Shown here: piece by piece, positions 36,089 through 45,668 of the stretch
Position numbering within the stretch: the stretch's first letter is position 1
Layout: the number at the start of each line of letters is the position of its first letter
From: Pelagihabitans sp963710535
GTDB lineage: Bacteria > Bacteroidota > Bacteroidia > Flavobacteriales > Flavobacteriaceae
Direction of reading: 5' to 3'
Assembly (NCBI GenBank): GCA_963710535.1
Contig: CAVQAW010000001.1
Location: 1-64,000 of the forward strand
Length of the DNA: 64,000 nucleotides
Translations under genes and position numbers: made by a program
Notes under the pieces: generated by a model
Database searches by the model: none
What the model saw: the letters and a program-made list of their open reading frames with translations, nothing else
What the model was told of the DNA's origin: nothing

Positions 36089-37720
36089 TTATACTTTGAT
36101 TTTTCCACTGTTCACCTGATCGGCCAAGATCAGGGCATTATAGGCGTTGACCATACTTCCCGAGGCCGAAATCTCATCCAGGGTGCCCGTTTTGGATGTG
36201 TCACCTCCCAAGATGACCTCTGTCCTCGGCGCCAAACCCGATTGCATTAAAATATGCTTCACTTGTGACGCACTCAATTTAGGGTACTGCGACCGGATCA
36301 ATGCAGCCACACCGGCCACGGCAGGGGCCGCCATAGAAGTGCCCGGCGAAAACTCATATGTATTGTCGGGATAGGTGGAGTAAATATCGGTACCCGGCGC
36401 AAAAATATCGACATTGGTTTTGCCATAATTCGAATAGGATGCTACCAAATCGGAACCGTAGTCGGGGTTCAGGGCACCTACCGTTATCACATTGTCGGAA
36501 AATTCAGGCCCGTTGTTCACTTGATCGTTCGGATAATTGGCATTTTTTGGGTCGTCGAGGTCATGACCATCGTTACCGGCGGCATGTACGAAAAGCACAT
36601 CGTTGTCGGCGGCATATTTTAGGGCATCATAAACCCATGTTGCGTTGGGGGAGTACGACTTCCCAAAGCTGCCGTTGATGATCTTTGCCCCGTTATCCAC
36701 GGCATAGCGGATGCCAAGGGCGATATCCTTGTCATATTCGTCCCCATTGGGCACGGCGCGAACACTCATGATCTCCACATTATTGGCCACTCCATTGGCC
36801 CCTTTGCCATTGTTGCGCTCGGCGGCGATGATGCCCGCTACATGGGTACCGTGGCTTTCATCTTCCGATCTGCTCTGTGGATTCCCATTGCCGTAGTTGG
36901 TGTCCAAAATGTCGTAGGCATTGTCCCCTACCACCGTTCGGCCGTCAAAATTCACATTATAATTGTAGTTTACTTGGTCGGAGAAGTGCTTGATGCCATC
37001 GCCAAGCTCTTCGATCACCTCGGCAATCGTATCTTTGATGCTGAACATCTGCATCAAAATACTGATGTTTCGCTGCATGGCTTCGTCCTTCGGGGCAATG
37101 CCCAAAAGGTCTTCTTTGGTATAGGTTTCCTTTCCGAGCGCTTTCTTTACCTCGGCGTCAGAAGTTTTGACCGCCTGGAGGATCTGCTCGTACTGTTGCT
37201 TGTTCTGTAGGGCTTCCGCATATCCCTTATCGACATCTGCCTTTGCCTTGGCCTGCATCGCGGCATCGCCCAGTTTTAACCTCAAGATGCGGGCGCTCTC
37301 CAATTGTTCATTGTAGGCCTCTCCCAAAAAATTATAGCCGTGGACATCATCGATAAAGCCATTTTTGTCGTCGTCCTTGCCATTGTTCGGGATTTCCCCT
37401 TTGTTGGTCCAAAGCACATCGTCCAGGTCTTCGTGCTTCAGATCGATGCCCGAGTCCAGTACCGCGACGATTACTTTTTGGCCTTTTTTGTTTCCGATGA
37501 TTTCGGAATAGGCCTTGTCGACGCTCATCCCCGGGATGGTATCGGCGACAAGATCTAGGTGTCCCCAATTTTTTTTCTCCGCCTCGGAAAGATCGGAAAT
37601 CTTGAGCGGGGTGGTATCGATATTCGCAATGGGCGTCAATACCAGGGTGGTTGCCCCACATCCGACAAAGAGTGCCGTTGCGAAAAAGGCGAATATAATT
37701 TTTGATAAGATGCGTGTCAT
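36089..37720 (-). CDS. S8 family serine peptidase lipoprotein
   Basis: A 543-residue subtilisin-type protease with a lipoprotein-like signal (FFATALFVGCGATT, Cys21). Catalytic residues: Asp89 in VAVLDSGIDLKHEDL, His293 in SHGTHVAGIIAA, and Ser462 in SPGTSMAAPAVAG, with oxyanion Asn383 in AAGNDG. The Asp-His gap is about 204 residues, far more than in subtilisin, because a long charged insertion (about 130-285, with helical KADVDKGYAEALQNK) lies between them. It sits 8 bases below the M1 peptidase start on the same strand, suggesting an envelope proteolysis operon. The insertion is a possible regulatory lid. Confidence 0.9.
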   Translation of the reverse strand: MTRILSKIIFAFFATALFVGCGATTLVLTPIANIDTTPLKISDLSEAEKKNWGHLDLVADTIPGMSVDKAYSEIIGNKKGQKVIVAVLDSGIDLKHEDLDDVLWTNKGEIPNNGKDDDKNGFIDDVHGYNFLGEAYNEQLESARILRLKLGDAAMQAKAKADVDKGYAEALQNKQQYEQILQAVKTSDAEVKKALGKETYTKEDLLGIAPKDEAMQRNISILMQMFSIKDTIAEVIEELGDGIKHFSDQVNYNYNVNFDGRTVVGDNAYDILDTNYGNGNPQSRSEDESHGTHVAGIIAAERNNGKGANGVANNVEIMSVRAVPNGDEYDKDIALGIRYAVDNGAKIINGSFGKSYSPNATWVYDALKYAADNDVLFVHAAGNDGHDLDDPKNANYPNDQVNNGPEFSDNVITVGALNPDYGSDLVASYSNYGKTNVDIFAPGTDIYSTYPDNTYEFSPGTSMAAPAVAGVAALIRSQYPKLSASQVKHILMQSGLAPRTEVILGGDTSKTGTLDEISASGSMVNAYNALILADQVNSGKIKV

Positions 37721-37746
37721 TTTATTTTTTGTTTTTAGAATACGTT

Positions 37747-38640
37747 TTAAAAATGGGCTCCCGGGAATAGGGCCGGAAAGCTTTCGAGACAGCCCCTATC
37801 GGCCATGGTCACAAAACAGGTTTTGCCATTTTTGCCCCCAAATGTAATGTTTGACGGCTTTTTTCCCTTAAGAAGTATCTCTTTTATGATTTTTTTATCA
37901 GGGGAGACCACCACTACCGTACCCTTATCGTAGCGCGTGATGTACAGGTTTCCCTTGCGATCGCAACGCATGCCGTCCATCCCGAAATCTTCGAAGGTGA
38001 TGAAGTTGCTTTTGTTCGACAGGCTTCCATCGGGCTTGATATCGTATCGCCAAACCTGGCGCTGCACCGATTCGTTCACATAAAGATGTTCGCCGTCCGG
38101 GCTCACTTCTATGCCGTTGGTGGTGCCCATATGTTCTTCCAAGAGCAGGATTTTCCTATCGGCATTGACCAACCAGAGCCTGCCGGTTCCGTCCTTCCAG
38201 TTGGGATCGCTCAGGTATATGAGCCCATTGGGGGCCATGGCGAGGTCGTTGGGCTGGCTCATGTTAGGGTCGTGGGCATATACTTCAGGAATTTTAGAGC
38301 CTTTCTTGACCCGAAAAACGTTGTGGCCGACATAGTCGGCGATATACATGTTCCCTTCCCTGTCGAACCGAATGCCGTTCCCCACACTCGTGCCCGGAAG
38401 TTTTAGGAATACTTCCCCATCCCCTTTGTCGTTTACGATGCCTATGGTCCCCTCTTCCATGAAGTTGACCGCATACAGATTTCCTTCCTTGTCGACCGCG
38501 GGCCCCTCAATGCCTTTTGTGAAAGCGAACTCCGACGTAAAATCCTTGCTGTCAATTTGTTGGGCTTTACAGGAAGTTAAAAGGAGCAGTGAGGAAAGGA
38601 CAAAAAACGGGCTAAATACAAAATTATTCAAATACTTCAT
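37747..38640 (-). CDS. SMP-30/gluconolactonase-like lipoprotein
   Basis: A 297-residue beta-propeller lipoprotein. ATG 38640 gives a lipoprotein signal peptide with Cys (SLLLLTSCKAQ); upstream in-frame sequence does not look like protein. Motifs: GIEGPAVDKEGNLYAVNF, GNGIRFDREGNMYIADY, PNDLAMAPNGLIYLSDP, and GMDGMRCDRKGNLYITRYD. The 8-residue overlap with the MBL gene start region is short: the MBL stop at 38624 lies 17 bases inside this gene's start. Lactonase activity is plausible but the natural substrate is unknown. Confidence 0.82.
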   Translation of the reverse strand: MKYLNNFVFSPFFVLSSLLLLTSCKAQQIDSKDFTSEFAFTKGIEGPAVDKEGNLYAVNFMEEGTIGIVNDKGDGEVFLKLPGTSVGNGIRFDREGNMYIADYVGHNVFRVKKGSKIPEVYAHDPNMSQPNDLAMAPNGLIYLSDPNWKDGTGRLWLVNADRKILLLEEHMGTTNGIEVSPDGEHLYVNESVQRQVWRYDIKPDGSLSNKSNFITFEDFGMDGMRCDRKGNLYITRYDKGTVVVVSPDKKIIKEILLKGKKPSNITFGGKNGKTCFVTMADRGCLESFPALFPGAHF

Positions 38641-39484
38641 CGAAGGTATACAATTGGTTAAGACGGACCCCTCTTTCGGTCTGTTGCAAGGTACAAATTT
38701 CATGGTGTGCATCGTGTTCGAAAAACAGATGGTAATCGTTGGCAACCGCCTCGTCCAAAAAAACCTCCTTTTCCGTCAAGGTCAATAAAGGCCGTGTATC
38801 ATAGCCCATGACATAGGGCAATGGGATATGGCCCACCGTAGGGATGAGGTCGGCGACAAAAACCAACTTCTTCCCTTTGTATTGGATATGGGGCAGCATC
38901 TGCTTTTCGGTATGCCCATCCACAAAAAGGATGCCGAAACCCAATTCCGATCGTTGAAGGAAAGGGTTGCCACTGTGGTTCACGAAACGCAATTGACCGC
39001 TTTCCTGCATGGGCATCAGGTTTTCTTTTAAAAAAGAGGCTTTTTCGCGTACATTGGGCTGTGTTGCCCAGTGCCAATGGGCTTCATTCGACCAGAAAAT
39101 CGCATTTTTGAAGGCGGGTTCGTAGGCGGTTCGATCCCGGTTCCATTGGATACTGCCCCCACAATGATCAAAATGCAGGTGGGTCATGAACACATCGGTA
39201 ACGTCATCGCGATGGAAACCCAATTTATGCAATGATTTATCGAGGGTGTGGTCGCCCCAGCGATAATAGTAGCCGAAAAACTTATCCGATTGTTTATTGC
39301 CCATGCCCGAATCGATCAGGATCAAGCGGTTCCCATCTTCGATCAACAGGCAGCGTGCGGCAATATCGATCATATTGTTGTTGTCTGCGGGATTGGTTTT
39401 GTGCCAAATAGATTTGGGCACCACCCCGAACATGGCGCCGCCATCCAACTTAAAATTTCCGGTTTCCAAAGGGTGTAATGTCAT
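38624..39484 (-). CDS. MBL fold metallo-hydrolase
   Basis: A 286-residue metallo-beta-lactamase fold protein. The zinc-binding motif HLHFDH (His102, His104, Asp106, His107) is preceded by LILIDSGMGN. Later metal ligands lie around FVDGHTEKQMLPH and FVADLIPTVGHIPLP. It resembles AHL-lactonase/N-acyl hydrolase-like cytoplasmic MBL proteins of Bacteroidota; exact substrate unknown. Its start overlaps the lipoprotein gene by 17 bases, so the two are translated together. Confidence 0.85.
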   Translation of the reverse strand: MTLHPLETGNFKLDGGAMFGVVPKSIWHKTNPADNNNMIDIAARCLLIEDGNRLILIDSGMGNKQSDKFFGYYYRWGDHTLDKSLHKLGFHRDDVTDVFMTHLHFDHCGGSIQWNRDRTAYEPAFKNAIFWSNEAHWHWATQPNVREKASFLKENLMPMQESGQLRFVNHSGNPFLQRSELGFGILFVDGHTEKQMLPHIQYKGKKLVFVADLIPTVGHIPLPYVMGYDTRPLLTLTEKEVFLDEAVANDYHLFFEHDAHHEICTLQQTERGVRLNQLYTFDEVFE

Positions 39485-39671
39485 GTCGAGACCTATCGCT
39501 GCTGCAAAATAACGAAACCAATTTCGATTAGCTCCCCTATACGACCAATTTTGCGATCGTTGCCCTGATCAAAATGGATTTCCATCATTTTCACGATCGC
39601 ACTTCACAAAATTGCATGTATCTTCATTCTTCGTTTCAAACGACATCGGACCAACAGTAAAAACCAACCCC

Positions 39672-41681
39672 ATGGATCGGCTTCAAGAACATTTCGAACT
39701 TCCCTTGGAAAATCCTGTCTTGGTTTTTGCGCTGATCTTGTTCATTATTTTACTGGTCCCCATCCTCCTGAACAAAATTAAAATTCCTGGCATTATCGGC
39801 CTTATCCTGGCAGGTGTCCTGATCGGCCCGAACGGACTTCATCTACTCGACAAAAGCCTATTTGTAGAAGTGTTTTCCACCATTGGTCTGTTATACATCA
39901 TGTTCATAGCCGGGCTGGAACTCGATCTGAACGAGTTTAAATCGAATCGGAACAAAAGCGTATTGTTCGGCATCTTTACCTTTATCATTCCCCTCGCCAT
40001 CGGCTTTCCGGTATTCCATTTTTTTCTGGGTTATGATGTGTATGCAAGCCTTCTGGTGGCCAGTATGTTCTCAACCCATACCTTGGTGACCTATCCCATT
40101 GTCAGCAGGCTCAATCTGGCAAAGAACCAAGCTGTGGCCATTACCGTGGGCGGAACGATCTTGACCGATACCGCTGTTCTGATCATTTTGGCCGTTATCG
40201 TCGGCGCGCATCAGGGCAATTTATCGATTTCGTTCTGGATCCGCTTGGTGGCGCTGCTCGCCATTTTTGTGGCTTTTATGGTGCTGGTCGTGCCAAGGGT
40301 TGCCAAATGGTTCTTCAAAAAAATGCCCACAGAGAAGTACTCCCATTTTATCTTTATCCTTTCGGTCGTCTTCTTTGCCGCTTTTTTGGCGCAAATGTCG
40401 GGGGTGGAATCCATTATCGGGGCATTTGTCGCGGGGCTGGTGCTCAATAGGGTGATTTTGCCCTCCTCGGTTTTGATGAACAGGATCGAATTTTTTGGAA
40501 ATGCGCTTTTCATCCCTTTCTTCCTGATCAGCGTGGGGATGTTGGTCGATGTTTCGGTGATATTAAATGGTCCTGAAGCGGTATTGGTGGCCATTACGCT
40601 TACCGCGGTCGCCATCTGCGGAAAGTGGCTGGCATCGCTCGTCACACAATGGGTTTTGAAGTACAGCGTTCTGCAACGACGCTTGATATTCGGACTGAGC
40701 AATTCGCATGCGGCGGCTACCCTTGCCATCATTCTGGTGGGGTTCAGGGAAGGGATCATCGATATCACGGTTTTGAACGGCACCATCTTATTGATTCTCG
40801 TCACCTGCGTCGTGGCCTCGGTCGTCACCGAAAGGGCGGCCAAACACATGGTCGTGACGTCAGAAACGGACGAGAAAGCGATGGAAGCGCCGACTGGTGG
40901 GCAAGAGCATATTTTACTCCCCATCGTGAATACGCGCAACCTTGACCGCATTCTTGAATTTGCAATGTTCATCAAGGAGAAGAAATCTGCGTCGCCCATT
41001 TCCATCCTCACCGTGGTGCCGAACGATAAGGAGGCGGAAAGGAACATCGCTATCGCCAAGCACAAATTGGAACATTTGGTCACCGATACCATAGTGCAGG
41101 AATCGTCGGTGGAGGTCATCGCCAGTATCGATTACAATCCTTCCAGCGGCATCACACGAACCGCACGCGAGATCATGGCCGACATCATTATTTTGGGATG
41201 GCCTCAAAAAACCGGATTTATAGAGAAGATTATCGGCGAAAAAATGGACTTCATCAGTGCCTTGACCACAAAGACGCTCTTTATCTGCACCTTCGAACGA
41301 CCCTTGGTAGAACATCGCAAAATCGTGGTGGCGCTGCCGTCCATGGCGCATCGGGAGACAGGGTTTCCGCTATTGATCTCGAAGGTGTCCCAGCTTTCGA
41401 CCGCGCTGAATTTGCCCCTGGTCTTTAGCTGTGACGCGCCAAGCCAGAAGATGATCGAACGGTTCACGGCACTTCGCAAGATCAAGAACGTGTTGATACA
41501 GCCGGCTCCGCAACAAAATGACAGCTATTATTTGCCTTCCACCATGGTCGACAGGGATTGCCTATACTTCGTGGTTTCGGCACGGAAGGATTCGGTATCG
41601 TATCTCCCGGTCATGGACAAACTTCCCGAAAGAGTAATGGATCAGTTCCCGAACGTGACCAAGATCATCATTTACCCCTAG
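39672..41681 (+). CDS. CPA2-type cation:proton antiporter with Usp-like C-terminus
   Basis: A 669-residue inner-membrane protein. ATG 39672 (MDRLQEHFEL) is preferred to an upstream in-frame start that is not hydrophobic-typical. About 12 transmembrane helices (residues 20-400) carry the CPA2 motif GIIGLILAGVLIGPNGLHLLD and the ion site GGTILTDTAVLIILAV. The C-terminal 250 residues include two universal-stress-like alpha/beta segments (HILLPIVNTRNLDRILEFA and KIVVALPS). It would exchange Na+ or K+ for protons, for pH and salt balance. A second antiporter follows 81 bases downstream. Confidence 0.9.
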   Translation: MDRLQEHFELPLENPVLVFALILFIILLVPILLNKIKIPGIIGLILAGVLIGPNGLHLLDKSLFVEVFSTIGLLYIMFIAGLELDLNEFKSNRNKSVLFGIFTFIIPLAIGFPVFHFFLGYDVYASLLVASMFSTHTLVTYPIVSRLNLAKNQAVAITVGGTILTDTAVLIILAVIVGAHQGNLSISFWIRLVALLAIFVAFMVLVVPRVAKWFFKKMPTEKYSHFIFILSVVFFAAFLAQMSGVESIIGAFVAGLVLNRVILPSSVLMNRIEFFGNALFIPFFLISVGMLVDVSVILNGPEAVLVAITLTAVAICGKWLASLVTQWVLKYSVLQRRLIFGLSNSHAAATLAIILVGFREGIIDITVLNGTILLILVTCVVASVVTERAAKHMVVTSETDEKAMEAPTGGQEHILLPIVNTRNLDRILEFAMFIKEKKSASPISILTVVPNDKEAERNIAIAKHKLEHLVTDTIVQESSVEVIASIDYNPSSGITRTAREIMADIIILGWPQKTGFIEKIIGEKMDFISALTTKTLFICTFERPLVEHRKIVVALPSMAHRETGFPLLISKVSQLSTALNLPLVFSCDAPSQKMIERFTALRKIKNVLIQPAPQQNDSYYLPSTMVDRDCLYFVVSARKDSVSYLPVMDKLPERVMDQFPNVTKIIIYP

Positions 41682-41762
41682 CGGACAACTCCTTTTTTTG
41701 TATTTCCGCACTTCGGTTTAAAAACCTATTTTTAGGCCTGTTTAAAACCTAAAATAAACAAC

Positions 41763-43625
41763 ATGATCGAACTGGCGGGCATCATTATCCTAGGGATCAT
41801 CGCCCAATGGGTGGCTTGGCGGTTGAAATTGCCCGCCATTTTGCCGCTCATATTGATCGGCTTGTTGGTAGGGCCGGTTGCCACCATGTTCACCGATGAC
41901 GGTACCAAGATCATCGAACCCATATGGAATGGCAAGAAAGGGCTGTTTCCTGGCGAAGGCCTTTATTACTTCGTTTCCTTGGCCATCAGCATCATCCTTT
42001 TTGAAGGCGGGTTGACCTTGAAACGCTCAGAGATCAGCAATGTTGGCCCCGTCATCACCAAGCTGATCACGGTGGGGTCATTGGTCACCTTTTTTGGGGC
42101 CGGTTTCTCTGCCCATTATATCTTTGGCCTGAGCTGGCAGATTTCGTTCCTGTTTTCTGCCCTGATCATCGTGACCGGCCCCACTGTGATCACGCCCATT
42201 TTAAGGAATATTCCATTGAAGAAAGATGTGTCGGCGGTCCTGAAATGGGAAGGCATCCTGATCGACCCCATCGGCGCCTTGGCGGCGGTTTTGGTCTTTG
42301 AATTCATCAGTGTCGGGGAAAGTGTGGGCTATACCCAAACCGCCCTGGTAGAATTTGGAAAGATCCTCCTTTTTGGCACCACCTTCGGCTTTACCTTTGC
42401 ACATGGGCTTGCTTTCGCCATCAAAAAGAAATTGATTCCCCACTACCTGCTCAATGTGGTTTCCTTATCCACGGTGCTTCTGGTTTTCGTGGAATCGGAC
42501 GTTTTTGCGCACGAATCGGGACTTTTGGCGGTGGTGGTGATGGGCATGGTCATGGGGAACATGAACCTCCCCAACATCAAGGAATTGCTTTACTTCAAGG
42601 AATCGCTCAGCGTACTCCTGATTTCCATCCTTTTTATCCTTCTGGCCGCCAACATCAATCTGTCCGATCTAGAGCTGATCTATACCTGGGAATCCCTCTA
42701 CATTTTCCTGATCATCGTCTTTGTCATCAGGCCTTTGGGCGTTTTCATATCCACTGCCGGCTCTACCTTGAAATTCAATGAAAAACTCTTTATCAGCTGG
42801 GTCGGGCCAAGGGGAATCGTGGCAGCGGGCATCGCCTCGCTCTTTGGTTCCAAGTTATTGGCACGGCAAGAACCGGGGGCCGAATACATCACCCCCCTGG
42901 TTTTTATGATCGTTTTGGGCACGGTGCTGCTCAATGCCACGACCGCAAGGATTTTCGCCAAGGTTGCCGGGGTTTTTCTCAAAAACTCCCAGGGCATATT
43001 GATCGTGGGGGCCTCCAGGTTGTCGAGGATCATTGGGGAATATCTGCATAAGCACAATCGCCATGTGGTGTTGATAGACAACAACGCGACGAATATTCAA
43101 AAGGCGAAAAAATTGGGCCTTGAAGCTTTCGATGCCAACATCTATTCCGATGCGCTTTCCGATAATATCGAACTGAACGATGTGGGGTATCTGATGGCCT
43201 TGACGGGCAATCCGGACATCAATGAATTCGCGATCGATAAATTTGGGGACCAATTCGGCGAAAACGGAGCTTTCAGATTGATCAACTCCGAAGAGATGAA
43301 CGACCCCCAGAACAATCCGAAGGAAGGGCTGTTTTCCCATACCGACGATTTTATCAAACTCATGGAAACCACCAAAAAATATCCATCGATCCACGAAATC
43401 GACCTGAAAGACAAGGCGCATTACGACCAATTGATCGAAATGACGAAAGCCGACGACGACATCATCCCCATTTTTTTGAAGGCTCCCGATGGCGATCTAA
43501 AGATCATCTCCTCTTTCAGCACCGACTTCGACGATATCAAGGAGGGGTATAAGTTGGTGTATCTGGGCAAAATGTTCAACAACGAAAAGGGGGACAAAGA
43601 AACGCAGCTCAAAAAGGAAGCCTAG
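41763..43625 (+). CDS. CPA1-type sodium:proton antiporter with TrkA-N domain
   Basis: A 620-residue inner-membrane antiporter. The transmembrane part (about 1-400) has GPTVITPILRN and LFISWVGPRGIVAAGIASLF, matching CPA1/NhaP2-like proteins. A cytoplasmic TrkA-N Rossmann domain starts near residue 410 with ILIVGASRLSRIIGEYLHKH and ends with an extra C-terminal region. NAD-type or nucleotide binding there could regulate transport. Direct neighbour of another cation/proton antiporter, which suggests a salt or pH response role. Confidence 0.9.
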   Translation: MIELAGIIILGIIAQWVAWRLKLPAILPLILIGLLVGPVATMFTDDGTKIIEPIWNGKKGLFPGEGLYYFVSLAISIILFEGGLTLKRSEISNVGPVITKLITVGSLVTFFGAGFSAHYIFGLSWQISFLFSALIIVTGPTVITPILRNIPLKKDVSAVLKWEGILIDPIGALAAVLVFEFISVGESVGYTQTALVEFGKILLFGTTFGFTFAHGLAFAIKKKLIPHYLLNVVSLSTVLLVFVESDVFAHESGLLAVVVMGMVMGNMNLPNIKELLYFKESLSVLLISILFILLAANINLSDLELIYTWESLYIFLIIVFVIRPLGVFISTAGSTLKFNEKLFISWVGPRGIVAAGIASLFGSKLLARQEPGAEYITPLVFMIVLGTVLLNATTARIFAKVAGVFLKNSQGILIVGASRLSRIIGEYLHKHNRHVVLIDNNATNIQKAKKLGLEAFDANIYSDALSDNIELNDVGYLMALTGNPDINEFAIDKFGDQFGENGAFRLINSEEMNDPQNNPKEGLFSHTDDFIKLMETTKKYPSIHEIDLKDKAHYDQLIEMTKADDDIIPIFLKAPDGDLKIISSFSTDFDDIKEGYKLVYLGKMFNNEKGDKETQLKKEA

Positions 43626-43626
43626 C

Positions 43627-45252
43627 CTATTTTGCGATCAACAACACCCATGGATTAGAATCGGGCGCCGTGAAACGGCCTTCGGTCACCTTGCCCAGTT
43701 TTTTCGGATCCCCGGTTTTGGGATCGATCCAATGGTAGTTGAGGTCGTGGGGCAGGTTTTCGATTTCGATTTCCCCGCCATTCGCCAGATAAGCAAGGTA
43801 GATTTCCCCCTCTTTGGCCAATAAGGGCTTTCCCTTGGCGAGGTCCCATCGTTTTTCGATATCGGCCAGATCTTGGCCATCCAGGATTTTTCCTACCAGG
43901 CCCACATAATTCGATCCTTCCAATGCCATGGCGCCCTGCCAGTTCATCGGCAGGTCGGTCCAAGCATCCCAACCGGTTTCATCAGGGGCTATTTTCCATT
44001 GCCAGAGTCCTGCCGCCCCGTACACCACCCCCATGGTGCCGCCGTGCATCATTTGCATCCAGGCTTCTTCCCCTTGCCACCAACCCAGGCCGTTCTGGCC
44101 GTTGTTCATGCCCTCGTAAGTGGGCTCGCCATTGGCCACCGCCTTGGTGGGCAGGTTTTCGTACATTCTCTCTACCTTGTGGTACAGATGATCGCCGCCA
44201 TGCCCCGTTTGGGCCCATTGAAAATCGAGCCATGCCGCCCCTTGGTGCGTTTTGTTATAGTGCATGCAATGCTTTGAAGGATCGTTTTTGGCCCATTCGG
44301 CGAGGTAGTCGTCGCAGGGATTGTAGTGCAGGCCCACGGGTTGGGCGTAGCAGTCCCATGCTTCCAGCATTTCGCCGCTTTCCTTGACCCCCGGATCGTT
44401 GCCGTCGTGATCGCCCGCGATCAACCAAATGGCGGGCATGCTCCCATAGCGGGCCAGAAGATATTTGGTGTAGCGCACATATTCCTCCGGGGCGATCGTG
44501 GTACCCAGCACCTGTAGCCCTTTCCACCCAAACCCATGAAAGACCGGTTGGTAGACCGGAACGATTTCATGTTCGATCAACTGGGCCACCAACCCATCGA
44601 AGTATTGGAAATAGTCGATGTTGATCTGGTTGAGATGCCCTTGCGACAGGTCACGGAATGCCCTTTTAAATCCTTGATCGGTATTGCGGGCATCGGGCCC
44701 TTCGGCCTTGGTATCGGGCTGTAGGGTCATCAGCAGGGCCGTGTTGAACCCTTTTTGCTGTCGGTCCTGGGCATAGATCGCCACTTGTTCGGTCGTGGCC
44801 CGGAACGGGATGGCCCAAGGGGTATCGCCTACCACAAGAAAGGTTTTTCCCGAACGCTGCACCAGGTTCCTATGTTTTGGCGACATGCCCAAGGGTCCGT
44901 TTTTGATCAAGGTATTCGTGCCCGTATAATCGGTAGACACGAAAGTGCCATTTTTGTCGTGCAAGCCCGGGTCTTGGGCGTTGCTGGCAAATGACTGCCA
45001 GTTCCAGGTTTGTCCCGAACCGGTAGGCGCGAAGCGTATTTTCCAGGTTTGGCCACCGTCCCAGAAGGCGGGCCGTTTCAAGCTGTCGCCGGCAGCCGTT
45101 GTAAACAGGGCCCATACCTCCACATCGGTATAGGGATTGGCATAGGTTTGGGCGGCCGAGAGCACGATCTCATGGGTGGTAAATTGGGGCGTTGCTGCAG
45201 GTTGGGCCTGTACCGAGAGCACGAGCGGTAATAGGAAGAGCGAAAATTTCAT
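43627..45252 (-). CDS. Apiosidase-like glycoside hydrolase (DUF5060-DUF4038-collagen-binding)
   Basis: A 541-residue secreted protein with signal peptide (about 1-17, SLFLLPLVLSVQAQ). The order is an Ig-like DUF5060 domain (about 25-95, PYTDVEVWALFTTAAGDS), a DUF4038 (apiosidase-like) barrel (about 115-440, GKTFLVVGDTPWAIPFRATTEQ, MPAIWLIAGDHDGN), and a C-terminal putative collagen-binding type domain (from about 480, PDSNPWVLLI). Family members include GH140-type apiosidases acting on plant pectin side chains. Predicted role: cleavage of an exotic plant or algal glycan. It is not beside SusC/SusD genes here. Confidence 0.85.
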   Translation of the reverse strand: MKFSLFLLPLVLSVQAQPAATPQFTTHEIVLSAAQTYANPYTDVEVWALFTTAAGDSLKRPAFWDGGQTWKIRFAPTGSGQTWNWQSFASNAQDPGLHDKNGTFVSTDYTGTNTLIKNGPLGMSPKHRNLVQRSGKTFLVVGDTPWAIPFRATTEQVAIYAQDRQQKGFNTALLMTLQPDTKAEGPDARNTDQGFKRAFRDLSQGHLNQINIDYFQYFDGLVAQLIEHEIVPVYQPVFHGFGWKGLQVLGTTIAPEEYVRYTKYLLARYGSMPAIWLIAGDHDGNDPGVKESGEMLEAWDCYAQPVGLHYNPCDDYLAEWAKNDPSKHCMHYNKTHQGAAWLDFQWAQTGHGGDHLYHKVERMYENLPTKAVANGEPTYEGMNNGQNGLGWWQGEEAWMQMMHGGTMGVVYGAAGLWQWKIAPDETGWDAWTDLPMNWQGAMALEGSNYVGLVGKILDGQDLADIEKRWDLAKGKPLLAKEGEIYLAYLANGGEIEIENLPHDLNYHWIDPKTGDPKKLGKVTEGRFTAPDSNPWVLLIAK

Positions 45253-45301
45253 GGGCTTTGCGATTACTTCGCATCAAGTTATGGAAAAAAGCAAAGCGGA
45301 A

Positions 45302-45535
45302 CTAGCCGTTGAAGGGCATCGTTTTCCAGACCGAAACCGTGATATCCTTGAGGGAAACGGGGTAGTTGTTTCCCGCCATCAATTCATAAAAATGCACCGC
45401 CGATTCGCGTTTGATCTTGTCTTCCAAAAGGGAGGTATCGATATCGCCGCTCTCCTGGTGCCAGATAAAAATGGAGTTCTGTTCTACCTGGATAATTTTG
45501 TGCTTGGCCGTAAATTGGGCAATATATGTGGTCAT
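45302..45535 (-). CDS. Small hypothetical protein (77 aa)
   Basis: A 77-residue acidic/aromatic protein. It reads plausibly as a folded domain (MTTYIAQFTAKHKIIQVEQN, then FYELMAGNNYPVSLKDITVS) and has no signal peptide. I do not recognise a family. It lies 49 bases above the apiosidase-like gene on the same strand with no visible terminator between. The function is unknown. Confidence 0.5.
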   Translation of the reverse strand: MTTYIAQFTAKHKIIQVEQNSIFIWHQESGDIDTSLLEDKIKRESAVHFYELMAGNNYPVSLKDITVSVWKTMPFNG

Positions 45536-45668
45536 CGGTGGGAGAAACGGTTACTGATCAGTGATAAACATCCGCCGCGGCAAAAAATGGTGCATTAACG
45601 GATTAAAAGTAATAAATAATTAAACTTTTTGTAAGAAAAATATAATAAGGGCCTGGGATGAGGTCTTT

